This document shows, one piece after another, positions 50,886 to 59,809 of a stretch of 64,000 bases of DNA (positions within the stretch are counted from its first letter, which is position 1; every line of letters begins with the position of its first letter). Source of the DNA: Achromobacter sp. ASV32 (GTDB lineage Bacteria; Pseudomonadota; Gammaproteobacteria; Burkholderiales; Burkholderiaceae_B); NCBI RefSeq assembly GCF_016428805.1, contig NZ_JAELTJ010000005.1, positions 45,040 to 109,039 of the forward strand. Direction: 5' to 3'. The position numbers and the translations under genes were made by a program. The notes beneath the pieces are model-generated. The model ran no database searches. It saw nothing but the letters and a program-made list of their open reading frames with translations, and was not told the DNA's origin.

Positions 50886-53384
50886 ATGGTTGCACTGGCG
50901 GCCCACGCATCGAGGCAGGCCGCCTACGCTGGTCCGTTTCAGGAGACGGACATCAACGGTCGGCTGTTTTGCCTGGCTTTCGTGGCGGGCGCAGGGGGCG
51001 TGCAATGCCTGCCCACGCTGCCTGGCGCCGGCGTTTACGTCGCGGCGGCAGGCGCTGCCTTGGCGGCGCTGGCGGCGTGGCGGCGATGGCCGCGGCGCGC
51101 CGTGGGGCTTTGCGCCGCGTTGACCCTGGGCCTGTGTCTGGGCGGCATCAATGCCGCCGCGCGAGCGCAATGGCGGCTGGACGACGCGCTGGCCGATGAA
51201 CACCAGAACGAAGTCGCGCGGCTGGTGCTGCGGGTGGCGGAATTGCCCGACGGCGATGCGCGTGGCCAGCGCTTTGTGGGCGAGCAGGTGGCGCCGGCAA
51301 CAACGGGCATTCCATCGCGCATGCTCGTGTCGTGGCTGGCGCCGCCCGGTGGCAAGGCACGTCAGCCCCTGCTGGTGCCCGGCCAGGTGTGGCGCATGGC
51401 CCTGGTCTTGCGCCGGCCAAGCGGACTGCTCAATCCCGACGCCCCTGACAACGAGGCGCGGATGTTCGCGCGCGGTCTGCGGGCGACGGGCACCGTGCGA
51501 GGGCAACCGCGCCTGCTGGACGACCAGCCCTGGGCGTCGGCAGGCGTTGCGATCGAACGCGCCCGCCATCACGTGCGGCAAGGCCTGCGCCAGGCGCTGG
51601 GCGAACACCGCTACGCGCCGGTGCTGATCGCGCTGGCGATCGGCGATCAGGCCGGGGTGGCGCGCGACGACTGGCGCATCTTCAACCGCAGTGGCATTAC
51701 GCATCTGGTGTCGATCAGCGGCACGCACGTCACGTCCATTGCGGGCATCGCGGGGCTGTTGCTGGCCGCGATCTGGCGGCGTGCGCGCTGGCGCGGGGCG
51801 GGGCTGGCCGAATGCATTCCCGCGCGCATCGCGGGTGGTGCGGCGGCAATGCTGGTGGCCCTGGGGTATTGCCTGATCGCGGGCTGGGGCGTGCCGGCGC
51901 GACGCACGTTCTTCATGCTGTCGGTGGTGCTGGCTGCCGCCGCGTCGCGGCTGCGGGTGTCGGCGGGGCGCATCCTGGCTTGCGCCGCGGCGGCGGTGGT
52001 GGCGCTGGACCCATGGGCGCCGATGGCGGTGGGGTTCTGGCTGTCGTTCGGCGCCGTCGCCATCTTGTTGCGCGTGGTCCAGGCCCCGCGCGATGCGGAC
52101 GCGGGTTGGCTGGTGCGGTGGCGGGCCGGATTGGCGCAGGCGACGCGGCTGCAGTGGGGGGTGACGCTGGGCCTGACGCCATTGCTGGCGTATCTGGTGC
52201 ATCAGGTGTCGCTGGGGTCGCCGCTGGCCAATGCGGTGGCGATTCCAGCGGTCACGTTCCTGGTGACGCCGCTGGCGCTGCTATGCGCGGCCTTGTCGGT
52301 GACGCCGGGGTTGGCCGGCGTCGCGACGATGGTTGGGCAAGGCGGCCTTTACGTGTTCGACTGGATGATGGTGGTGGTGGCTTGGGTAGGCAACGCGCGC
52401 TGGGCCAGTTTTTCAGTGGCGGCGGCGCCCTGGCCGTGGCTGGCGCTGGCGGTGGCGGGCATGGTCTGGGCGTTGCAGGCGCCGGGGTGGCCGGCGCGGC
52501 GGCTGGGGTGGCTGTGCATGGTGCCGCTGCTGTGCTGGCGACCCGACCGGCCCGAGCCGGGTTATTGGCGCATGAGCGCGATGGATGTGGGGCAGGGCAG
52601 CGCGATTCTGGTGGAAACCGCCACCCAGACGCTGCTGTTCGACGCCGGGCCGCGCAGTTTCAGCGGCAGCGATGCGGGCGAGCGGGTGATCGCGCCATTC
52701 CTGCGGGCGCGCGGCATCGGGCAACTGGACGTGCTGGTGTTGTCGCACGCGGATACGGACCATGTGGGCGGCACGCGGTCGGTGCTGGCGGCCGTGCCCG
52801 TGGCGCGCAGCTATACCTCGTTCGACCTGGCGGCGTTTCTGAGGCGCGACGCGCGCCAATGGCCGGACGGCGCCGGGGCGTCTTATGCGCCGCCGGCGCA
52901 GGTTCTGGGTTGCGCACGCGGGGTCGGCTGGCAAGCCGACGGCGTGAGGTTCACGTTCCTGCACCCGGCGGCCGGCACGAGCGGACGGGTGAAAGATCGT
53001 AACGCCGACAGCTGTGTGCTGCGCATCGACGGCGCCCGTCATGCGCTGCTGCTGACAGGCGATATCGGCGTGGCGCAGGAGCGCGAGCTGGTGGCGCGGG
53101 GCCTGGACGCCGCGGAGGTGGTGATGGCGCCGCACCATGGATCCGCATCCTCGTCGAGCCGGGAACTGGTGAAGGCGTCGCAGGCTACGCACGTGATCGC
53201 GCAGAGCGGTCATTTGAACCGCTTCCGGCATCCGGCGCGGGCGGTCGAACTGCGCTGGACGCGCGCGGGGACGGCGTTCTGGCGCAGTGACCGGGATGGC
53301 GCGGTGATGGCGCAATCCCGTCCCGATGCGCTGGATATCTGGGCGCAGCGGGACGTGGCGCGCCGCTATTGGCACGGCCGCTAG
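50886..53384 (+). CDS. comEC: ComEC/Rec2-family DNA uptake channel protein
   Basis: An 832-residue inner-membrane protein predicted to carry single-stranded DNA into the cell during natural transformation. An N-terminal DUF4131-like part (about 30-200) is followed by the competence domain (about 220-500). That domain has many membrane segments and the signature SGITHLVSISGTHVTSIAG. A C-terminal metallo-beta-lactamase-like domain from about residue 560 follows (MDVGQGSAILVET, LSHADTDHVGGT, LLLTGDIG, APHHGSASSSS). The start is uncertain; ATG at 50886 lies just outside the thiM riboswitch on the other strand. Such genes are common in bacteria not known to be competent. Confidence 0.9.
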   Translation: MVALAAHASRQAAYAGPFQETDINGRLFCLAFVAGAGGVQCLPTLPGAGVYVAAAGAALAALAAWRRWPRRAVGLCAALTLGLCLGGINAAARAQWRLDDALADEHQNEVARLVLRVAELPDGDARGQRFVGEQVAPATTGIPSRMLVSWLAPPGGKARQPLLVPGQVWRMALVLRRPSGLLNPDAPDNEARMFARGLRATGTVRGQPRLLDDQPWASAGVAIERARHHVRQGLRQALGEHRYAPVLIALAIGDQAGVARDDWRIFNRSGITHLVSISGTHVTSIAGIAGLLLAAIWRRARWRGAGLAECIPARIAGGAAAMLVALGYCLIAGWGVPARRTFFMLSVVLAAAASRLRVSAGRILACAAAAVVALDPWAPMAVGFWLSFGAVAILLRVVQAPRDADAGWLVRWRAGLAQATRLQWGVTLGLTPLLAYLVHQVSLGSPLANAVAIPAVTFLVTPLALLCAALSVTPGLAGVATMVGQGGLYVFDWMMVVVAWVGNARWASFSVAAAPWPWLALAVAGMVWALQAPGWPARRLGWLCMVPLLCWRPDRPEPGYWRMSAMDVGQGSAILVETATQTLLFDAGPRSFSGSDAGERVIAPFLRARGIGQLDVLVLSHADTDHVGGTRSVLAAVPVARSYTSFDLAAFLRRDARQWPDGAGASYAPPAQVLGCARGVGWQADGVRFTFLHPAAGTSGRVKDRNADSCVLRIDGARHALLLTGDIGVAQERELVARGLDAAEVVMAPHHGSASSSSRELVKASQATHVIAQSGHLNRFRHPARAVELRWTRAGTAFWRSDRDGAVMAQSRPDALDIWAQRDVARRYWHGR

Positions 53385-53391
53385 GCAGCGC

Positions 53392-54294
53392 TTAGCGCCC
53401 GTTCACGGCGATGGCATCGCGGATCGCGCGGAATGTCGCCAATGCGTCGGGCATGGCCTGGCGCGTGGTGGCGCAGGCCAGACGGATGCGGCCCTGCGGG
53501 ACGGCCCAGTCGGCGATGTATTGCCGGACCTCTTCATGACCGGGCCCCGTGCCCGGCGCAACGAGGTAGTCGATGCCACGCCTGCCGGGCGGGTCGAACA
53601 CGTCGAGTTCTTCGATGGTGCCGCGCAGCTTGCGTTGCTGGCGGGTCGCCGCGGCGACCAGGGCGTCAAAGGCCTGGGCGCCCTTGGGGGCGGCGGCTTT
53701 GGCGGCGCTGGCCGGCGCGGCGTTGAATCCCGCGCGGCACAGGAATTTGGCGCCGGGGGCCATGGGCGGCAAGCCGCCGGGGTTGGCGATTTCGATCAGG
53801 GCGTCGTATCGGCCGGATTCGCGCGCGGCGCCGATCGTGAAGGGCGCGGCAACGGTCACGCCGAAACCCGTGGCTGGGTCCACATAGCGGCGCGGCGCCG
53901 GGGCGGGCGCGTCGTCTTCTTCCTGCTGGAAGCGCACGGGCACCACCAGCGACGTTTTGCCTTCCTGCATGTCGGTGGAGAAGGCAGGCAGCGGCCCGGC
54001 GCGCCGGACCATGGCGATGGTGGCGTTGTCGACGGCGTCATCGCCTGACGACTTTGCCACCGTGATGTTGTCGACGGTGCCGTCGCGCAGCACCGTGATC
54101 TTGAGCGATACCGCCACCGTGCCGCTGAGGTGGCGGGCCTCACGCGGGAAGCTCAGGCGGCTGGCGATGCGCCGATGCACGGCCTGCGTCCACTCCGCTT
54201 GCGTGGGGAACGCGGCCGCCAGGGCCGGGGCGGGGTTGGCTGACGTGACGGCGATTACCGTGGCAAGGCTGGATGCGAGGAACCGCCAGCGCAT
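53392..54294 (-). CDS. Periplasmic protein with a TonB C-terminal-like domain
   Basis: A 300-residue secreted protein. The signal peptide is MRWRFLASSLATVIAVTSANPAPALAA. Residues about 35-125 resemble the TonB C-terminal domain (HRRIASRLSFPREARHLSGTVAVSLKI, DGTVDNITVAKSSGDDAVDNATI, VRRAGPLPAF). The remaining 170 residues form an unrecognised domain with PAPAPRRYVDP as linker. There is no N-terminal membrane anchor or Pro-rich spacer, so it is not a canonical energy-transducing TonB. The start at 54294 begins the signal peptide; the frame is open upstream without coding character. It is convergent with comEC, 7 nt apart. Confidence 0.8.
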   Translation of the reverse strand: MRWRFLASSLATVIAVTSANPAPALAAAFPTQAEWTQAVHRRIASRLSFPREARHLSGTVAVSLKITVLRDGTVDNITVAKSSGDDAVDNATIAMVRRAGPLPAFSTDMQEGKTSLVVPVRFQQEEDDAPAPAPRRYVDPATGFGVTVAAPFTIGAARESGRYDALIEIANPGGLPPMAPGAKFLCRAGFNAAPASAAKAAAPKGAQAFDALVAAATRQQRKLRGTIEELDVFDPPGRRGIDYLVAPGTGPGHEEVRQYIADWAVPQGRIRLACATTRQAMPDALATFRAIRDAIAVNGR

Positions 54295-54405
54295 GGCGCA
54301 ATCTCCTGGTGGGGCCCCACTGCATGCAGGGCGTCGCTGCGAGCATACCTGAGCGGGCCGCGCGCAGCGTGCCGTTCGCCGGGTGGGCGTGTTGGCGACG
54401 CCGGT

Positions 54406-54454
54406 GAGGCGCCTTCTAGTGTGAACAGGCCCTAGTGGCAACAGGCCCTAGGCG
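54406..54454. repeat. Dispersed repeat, copy 1, with an internal duplication
   Basis: Bases 54406-54435 are the exact reverse complement of 63749-63778. The core reads GCGCCTTCTAGTGTGAACAG and continues into GCCCTAG. The last 12 bases (AACAGGCCCTAG) are repeated directly at 54443-54454. It lies between the TonB-like gene and the LysR gene, outside coding sequence. Confidence 0.75.
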
Positions 54455-55335
54455 AACGCCGCTTGCACCGCCGCGAATGCCGCGGCAACCAGCGGATCTT
54501 CCCGTCGCGACGCCAGCGTGATGAAGGCCAGCTGCGCCTGGATCGCCAGGCCCGGCGCCAGCACCAGCCCATGCGCCTGCGATTCGCGCAGTGCGACGGA
54601 ATCGCGCGCCAGCGTCAGGCCGACCCCCGAGCGCACCAGGTCCAGCATCGAGGCCTCCTGGTCGACTTCGGCCACTGCGTTGGGCGTGACGCCCAGTTGG
54701 CCGAATTTATCGGCCAGCAGACGGTGGTGCACGGAGTCCGGCGGGGTCCAGATCCAGGGCAGCGCCGCGATCTCTTGCCAGCCTCGGCCGGCCACCTGCG
54801 GTGCCCAGCCCTTGGGCGCGACGACGTAGTACGAGAAGGCCGCCAGCGGCAGGGCGTGCAGCGCCGGCTGGCCGCGGATGTCGTCCTGCGGCCCCAGAAA
54901 GAAGCCCACGTCCAGGTCGCCCGCGCGCACCTGGCGGCCGACCGATCCGGACATCCCGTGGCGCAGCATCGGGCGGATCTTGGGGTAGTGCTCGACCAGG
55001 TACTGCAACGTGGCGCCCAGGCGCAGGAATTCGGGGTCCAGGATAGTGCCCAGGCGCAGTTCGCCCTGCACGGTGGTGCGCAGCGCCCCGATGGCGCGTT
55101 CGAAGTCATCCAACGCGTCCAGCACCCGCTGCGCGGAAGGGAGCAGCGCGCGGCCATCGGCGTTGGGCGCCAGGCCCTGGGCGGTGCGGGTGAACAGCGG
55201 CAGATCCAGCGCTTCCTGGAAGCTCTTGAGCTGCAGGCTGAGCGCGGGCTGGGTCAAGTGCAGATGCTCGGCCGCGCGGGTCAGGTTGCCTTCGCGTGCC
55301 ACGGCGGCGAAGGTGCGGATGTGCTTGAGGTCCAT
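54448..55335 (-). CDS. LysR-family transcriptional regulator
   Basis: A 295-residue regulator with an N-terminal winged helix-turn-helix (MDLKHIRTFAAVAREGNLTRAAEHLHLTQPALS, residues 1-33 and on to about 60). A two-lobed LysR substrate-binding domain follows (LRLGTILDPEFLRLG, DLDVGFFLGPQDD). The start at 55335 is the canonical MDLKHIRTF; the frame runs 14 codons further up without similarity. It is divergent from the GMC oxidoreductase, and the palindrome at 55382-55404 between them is a likely binding site, suggesting that it controls that gene. Confidence 0.92.
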   Translation of the reverse strand: MDLKHIRTFAAVAREGNLTRAAEHLHLTQPALSLQLKSFQEALDLPLFTRTAQGLAPNADGRALLPSAQRVLDALDDFERAIGALRTTVQGELRLGTILDPEFLRLGATLQYLVEHYPKIRPMLRHGMSGSVGRQVRAGDLDVGFFLGPQDDIRGQPALHALPLAAFSYYVVAPKGWAPQVAGRGWQEIAALPWIWTPPDSVHHRLLADKFGQLGVTPNAVAEVDQEASMLDLVRSGVGLTLARDSVALRESQAHGLVLAPGLAIQAQLAFITLASRREDPLVAAAFAAVQAAFA

Positions 55336-55381
55336 GAGACGGGTCCGGCGGCGAGGCCCGGGGTGGGCAATACCCATTATT

Positions 55382-55404
55382 AAAAGGGCTTATAAAGCGC
55401 TTTT
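55382..55404. promoter_or_regulatory. Candidate LysR binding palindrome
   Basis: AAAAGGGCT-TATAA-AGCGCTTTT is a nearly perfect 23-bp inverted repeat with one mismatched pair per arm. It lies in the 145-bp gap between divergent LysR and GMC oxidoreductase genes and is AT-rich against the background. Confidence 0.6.
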
Positions 55405-55480
55405 CAACAATTCATTGGACAGCCGCCGCGGGCTGCGCGACAGTGACGCAGCCACTTGACACCTAAAAGAAGAAGCGCAA

Positions 55481-57088
55481 ATGGAGACATACGACTACAT
55501 CATCGTGGGCGCGGGGTCAGCCGGCTGCGTGCTGGCCAACCGCCTGAGCCGGGATCCGGCCACGCGCGTGCTGCTGCTGGAGGCGGGCGGGCGCGACAAC
55601 TACCACTGGATTCACATTCCGGTCGGCTACCTGTATTGCATCGGCAACCCCCGCACGGACTGGATGTACCGCACTGGCGCCGAGCCGGGGCTGGGCGGGC
55701 GCTCACTGATCTATCCGCGCGGTCGCGTGCTGGGCGGCTGCTCGTCGATCAACGGCATGATCTACATGCGCGGCCAGCGGCAGGACTACGACGACTGGGC
55801 CGAGATCGCAGGCGATCCGGCCTGGCGCTGGGACGAGGTGCTGCCGGTGTTCAAGCGCAGCGAAGACCACTATCGCGGCGCGGACGACAGCCACGGCGCG
55901 GGCGGCGAATGGCGGGTCGAGGCGCAGCGCCTGCGCTGGGACATCCTGGATGCCTTCGCCGACGCGGCCGAACAATCGGGCATTCCGCGGGTGCAGGACT
56001 TCAACCGCGGCGACAATTTCGGCGTGGGGTATTTCGACGTGAACCAGCGCCGCGGCTGGCGCTGGAATACCGCCAAGGCCTTTCTGCGGCCCGTGCGCCA
56101 GCGCGCCAATCTGCACGTGATGACGGGCGCGCAAGCCGAGCAGCTGCTGTTCGAGGGTACGCGCTGCGTGGGCGTGAAACTGCGTCGCGATGGCCAGTCC
56201 GTCAGCGTGCGCGCCGCGCGCGAAGTGGTGCTGGCAGCGGGCGCCGTGAATACCCCGCAACTGCTGGAGTTGTCCGGGGTGGGCGAGCCTGCGCGTCTGC
56301 GCGAAAGCGGCATCATGCTGCACCACGCGCTGCCTGGCGTGGGCGAGAATCTGCAGGACCATCTGCAATTGCGCGTGATCCTGAAGGTGCGCGGCGTGAA
56401 GACGCTGAACCGCATCGCGTCGACCTGGTGGGGCAAGGCGGGTATCGGGCTGGAATATCTGTTGAACCGCAGCGGCCCGATGAGCATGGCGCCGTCGCAG
56501 CTGGGGGCGTTTGCGAAGTCGGACCCCGGCCAGGCGCGTGCCAATCTGGAATTCCATGTACAGCCGTTGTCGCTGGGCGCATTTGGCGAACCGCTGCATG
56601 GGTTTGACGCCTTCACGGCCAGCGTCTGCAACCTGCGTCCGGTGTCGCGCGGCAGCGTGCATGCTCAGGGGCCGGACAGCGCCTTGCCGCCGGCGATCTC
56701 GCCGAATTATCTGCGCGAGGAGCAGGACCTGAAAGTGGCGGCGGATGCGATCCGCCTGGTGCGCCGGATCAGCGCCGCGCCCGCGTTGCAACGCTACCAG
56801 CCCGAGGAATGGCTGCCAGGACCGGCATACCAGACCGAGGCCGAGCTGCGCGAGGCGGCCGGCAAGATCGGCACCACGATCTTCCACCCCGTGGGCACCT
56901 GCGCCATGGGCCGCAAGGCGGACGAGGGCGCGGTGGTGGATGCGCGCTTGCGCGTGCATGGCCTGCAAGGGTTGCGCGTGGCCGATGCGTCGATCATGCC
57001 GACCATCACGTCGGGCAACACCAATACGCCGACGATCATGATTGCAGAGCGGGCCGCGCAGATGATCCTGGAGGACGCCGTCGCCTAG
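55481..57088 (+). CDS. GMC-family FAD-dependent alcohol/choline dehydrogenase
   Basis: A 535-residue flavoprotein oxidising an alcohol substrate. The ADP-binding motif DYIIVGAGSAGCVLANRLS opens the protein. GMC signature 1 is GRVLGGCSSINGMIYMRGQ, signature 2 is GAVNTPQLLELSGVG, and the C-terminal active-site region has HPVGTCAMG and TITSGNTNTPTIMIAERAA. The overall type is BetA/AlkJ-like; no betaine aldehyde dehydrogenase or betI is adjacent, so choline is not favoured. The start at 55481 follows AAGAAG. It is probably regulated by the divergent LysR protein. Confidence 0.92.
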   Translation: METYDYIIVGAGSAGCVLANRLSRDPATRVLLLEAGGRDNYHWIHIPVGYLYCIGNPRTDWMYRTGAEPGLGGRSLIYPRGRVLGGCSSINGMIYMRGQRQDYDDWAEIAGDPAWRWDEVLPVFKRSEDHYRGADDSHGAGGEWRVEAQRLRWDILDAFADAAEQSGIPRVQDFNRGDNFGVGYFDVNQRRGWRWNTAKAFLRPVRQRANLHVMTGAQAEQLLFEGTRCVGVKLRRDGQSVSVRAAREVVLAAGAVNTPQLLELSGVGEPARLRESGIMLHHALPGVGENLQDHLQLRVILKVRGVKTLNRIASTWWGKAGIGLEYLLNRSGPMSMAPSQLGAFAKSDPGQARANLEFHVQPLSLGAFGEPLHGFDAFTASVCNLRPVSRGSVHAQGPDSALPPAISPNYLREEQDLKVAADAIRLVRRISAAPALQRYQPEEWLPGPAYQTEAELREAAGKIGTTIFHPVGTCAMGRKADEGAVVDARLRVHGLQGLRVADASIMPTITSGNTNTPTIMIAERAAQMILEDAVA

Positions 57089-57152
57089 CCGCGCGGCGTG
57101 AACATGGCGCTTGCGCGGTTCGGTCCGCGCAGGCGCCGCATCCGCGACAGAC

Positions 57153-58328
57153 TCAACGCAGCGACCGGTACATGTCCTGGCGCTGCGGATGAGTCAGGAT
57201 CACCTGCCACAGCTGACCTTCGCGCGACCGGAAAAAGCCCGCGCAACACATCAGGTAGTACTGCCACATGCGGTAGAACCGCGTGCCGTAGCGTTCCTGC
57301 AACTGCGGCCAGGCGCGCTGGAAGCGATCCCACCAGGCCATCAGTGTGCGGTCGTAGTCGGCGCCGAAGTTGTGCCAGTCTTCGATGATGAAGCGGCCTT
57401 CGACCGCGGTGCTGATCTCGCGGGCGGACGGCAGCTTGCCGTTGGGGAAGACGTAGCGGTCGATCCAGGGGTCGGTGCTCTGGCTGGTCGAGGCGATGCC
57501 GATGGTGTGCAGCAGGAAGATACCGCCGGGCGCCATCAGGCGTTGCACGTGAGTGAAGTAGGTGTCGTAGTTCTTGGGGCCGACGTGTTCGAACATGCCC
57601 ACCGACACGACCTTGTCGAAGCTGCCTTGCAGGTCGCGGTAGTCTTGCAGCAGCAGTTCCACCGGCAGGCCGCGCACGCGCTCCTGCGCCAGCGCCAGTT
57701 GTTCCTTGGATACCGTCACGCCCGTGACCTTGACGCCATAGCGCTCTGCCGCGAACTTGGCCAGGCCGCCCCAGCCGCAACCGATGTCCAGCAGCGTTTC
57801 GCCGGGCTTTAGCTGCAGTTTGCGGCAGATCATGTCCAGCTTGGCTTCCTGGGCGTCTTCCAGCGTCTCGGCGTGTTCCCAGAAGGCGCAGGAATAGATC
57901 ATGCGGCTGTCCAGCATGGCTTCGAATACATCGTTGCCTGCGTCGTAGTGCTGTTCGCCGACCTCGAAGGCGCGGCTTTTCGATTGCAGGTTGAACAGCT
58001 TGTGGCGCAGGTGCTCGGCGATGAGCTTGACGCGGGCCAGGCCCAGCGCCGCCGATCCCATGTCGGCGCGCAGCAGGCGGGTGAAGAGCTCGTCGAGCTG
58101 TTCGCAGTCCCATTCGCCATCCATGTACGACTCGCCCAGGCCCAGCGACCAGCTGGCGAAGACGCGCTCGTACATGTGCTTGTCGTGCACCTGGATGTCC
58201 CAGGGACGCGAACCGTTGATCTGGACGTCCGCTCGCCCGAGCAGGTCCTGCAGCACCTTGGGCGGCTCAGGCGGGGCGGTTTCGGCGTGTCGGGTGCTTA
58301 GCTGAGTAGACGGACTGCTTTGTTGCAT
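57153..58328 (-). CDS. cfa: Cyclopropane-fatty-acyl-phospholipid synthase
   Basis: A 391-residue SAM-dependent enzyme adding a methylene bridge to unsaturated phospholipid acyl chains, typically on entry to stationary phase or under acid stress. The SAM-binding motif LLDIGCGWGGLAKFAAERYG is at about 179-198. Cys147 in IYSCAFW and the upstream GEQHYDAGNDVFEAMLD segment are family hallmarks, as is the C-terminal FNFLLWQYYLMCCAGFFRS-like region. Length is close to E. coli Cfa (382). It is monocistronic, convergent with the GMC gene. Confidence 0.95.
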   Translation of the reverse strand: MQQSSPSTQLSTRHAETAPPEPPKVLQDLLGRADVQINGSRPWDIQVHDKHMYERVFASWSLGLGESYMDGEWDCEQLDELFTRLLRADMGSAALGLARVKLIAEHLRHKLFNLQSKSRAFEVGEQHYDAGNDVFEAMLDSRMIYSCAFWEHAETLEDAQEAKLDMICRKLQLKPGETLLDIGCGWGGLAKFAAERYGVKVTGVTVSKEQLALAQERVRGLPVELLLQDYRDLQGSFDKVVSVGMFEHVGPKNYDTYFTHVQRLMAPGGIFLLHTIGIASTSQSTDPWIDRYVFPNGKLPSAREISTAVEGRFIIEDWHNFGADYDRTLMAWWDRFQRAWPQLQERYGTRFYRMWQYYLMCCAGFFRSREGQLWQVILTHPQRQDMYRSLR

Positions 58329-58460
58329 AGTGACTCCAAATCAATTCGGGAATGACTGATGTGGCAATGCTCGAAGCGCATAACTCTCGCCTGGATCGGC
58401 GCAGGGAATCCAATTTAATGATTGAATCGTACCGATAGGCAATCTGATTTCAGCGGGCCG

Positions 58461-59015
58461 TCAGCGCCGCGGATTCGCGGTCGCCGAACCGGGACCCGCC
58501 AATCTTAACCAACGTATGCTGCTGCGCAAGGCCCAGACGCATCCTGCCAGCAACAATACGGCGGCACCGATAAAAACCATGGAGGCGATGGTGTCGTTCA
58601 GCCATACGGCGGTGTCGTAGCGATGGCGCGAAAGATAGTCCAGCAAGCCGAACAGCGCGAGCGCCAAAGCCACCAGCAGCCAGGGGGGGCGCGGCAGCGG
58701 CGCCAGCGCCGGCCGCTGCTGCCTGAACGCGCGGAGACTGCGGCGCAACCACCACAGTGCGCCGAGCGCCGGGATGGCCAGGGCATAGCGGGCGATCTGC
58801 ACGACGCCGAAGATGTCGCCGTCGGCGGTCAGCGCCAGGATCCAGGGCGGCAGCAGGACGGCCGCCAGCAGCCAGGCGAGCAGCAGGCGCAGGCGGGTGC
58901 CGCGGCGGGCCAGCTTGCCGGCAAGAATGCCCAGCGCCAGCACCCCGAACAGGACGGCGATGAAGATCAGAGCCGGGGCGACGTAGTCGCCGTTGAGCAT
59001 GTATCCGCCGGGCAT
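58461..59015 (-). CDS. Inner-membrane protein of unknown function
   Basis: A 184-residue protein with five hydrophobic segments: roughly residues 10-33, 41-60, 70-90, 112-130 and 145-165. Arg-rich loops lie between them, and the C-terminus is basic (NPRR). No family was recognised. The ATG at 59015 (MPGGYMLNGDY) was chosen; another in-frame ATG at 59000 has an equally plausible purine-rich leader, and one at 59060 lies in Pro-rich sequence unlikely to be translated. It is upstream of and on the same strand as cfa, 130 nt away. Confidence 0.7.
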   Translation of the reverse strand: MPGGYMLNGDYVAPALIFIAVLFGVLALGILAGKLARRGTRLRLLLAWLLAAVLLPPWILALTADGDIFGVVQIARYALAIPALGALWWLRRSLRAFRQQRPALAPLPRPPWLLVALALALFGLLDYLSRHRYDTAVWLNDTIASMVFIGAAVLLLAGCVWALRSSIRWLRLAGPGSATANPRR

Positions 59016-59171
59016 GGCGCGAGGGGTTCCTGGGACTGGGGTGGGGGGCAACGGCGTCATTCTAGGACACGGCGGCCAACCCGGCGCGGTTCGCTACACT
59101 GGCATCGAGCGGGCGGCGGCCTGGCCCCGTCATGTCGCTTTCGTGTCAGTCCTGTTTCAAGGAGAGCGTCC

Positions 59172-59714
59172 ATGGCCACGCGTATTCATCTGTTCGGCGC
59201 TTCCGGTTGCGGCGCCACCACGCTGGGCGCCGCCATCGGCCAGCGCCTGGGCATCCCGCATCTGGAGGCCGACGACTATTACTGGCTGCCCACCGATCCG
59301 CCGTTTACCGACAAGTACCCCAAGGAAGAGCGTTGGCGCCGTATCCGCGAGCGGTTGCAAGGCCATGACGATTGGGTGCTGAGCGGCGGCTCGGTCTACA
59401 ACTGGGGCGAGGGCCTGGTCCCCGCGTTCACGCTGGCGGTGTTCTTGCGGCTGGCGCCGCAGGAGCGCATGGCCCGCTTGCGGCGACGGGAAGCCGATCG
59501 CTACGGCGCGGCGTTGGACACCGATGCGGCCATGCAGGAGAAAAGCCGCGCCTTTCTGGCCTGGGCGGCGGGCTACGACTCGGGGGCCGAGGGCACGCGC
59601 ACGCTGGAGCAGCATCGGCAGTGGATCCGCGAACTGCACTGTCCGGTCCTGACGCTGGATACGCGCGCGAGCGTGGCGGATTTGACGGACCAGGTGCTGG
59701 CGGCGCTGAAATAG
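59172..59714 (+). CDS. P-loop NTPase, adenylate-kinase-like, lacking the Walker A lysine
   Basis: A 180-residue protein with the layout of small nucleotide kinases. It has a P-loop-like GASGCGATT (residues 9-17), an ADDYYWLPTDPP segment where kinases bind substrate, an Arg-rich lid (RLRRREADRYG), and a C-terminal strand VLTLDTRASVADL. The Walker A lysine is replaced by Ala15, so nucleotide binding must differ from ordinary kinases or be lost. The start ATG at 59172 follows AAGGAGAG. No partner gene is evident; the next gene is 95 nt downstream. Confidence 0.78.
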   Translation: MATRIHLFGASGCGATTLGAAIGQRLGIPHLEADDYYWLPTDPPFTDKYPKEERWRRIRERLQGHDDWVLSGGSVYNWGEGLVPAFTLAVFLRLAPQERMARLRRREADRYGAALDTDAAMQEKSRAFLAWAAGYDSGAEGTRTLEQHRQWIRELHCPVLTLDTRASVADLTDQVLAALK

Positions 59715-59767
59715 AGGCGCCTTGCGCGGGGGGACGCCCGCTTCCGATAAGATACCGGGCATGCACG

Positions 59768-59789
59768 GCGTGGCCCACGTGGGCCACGC
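59768..59789. repeat. Perfect 22-bp palindrome before the alpha/beta hydrolase gene
   Basis: Each half is GCGTGGCCCAC and its reverse complement, with no spacer. It ends 20 nt before the hydrolase start. It could be a protein-binding site or an mRNA hairpin near the ribosome site. Confidence 0.7.
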
Positions 59790-59809
59790 TGGTCTCTTGG
59801 AGTGATTCG

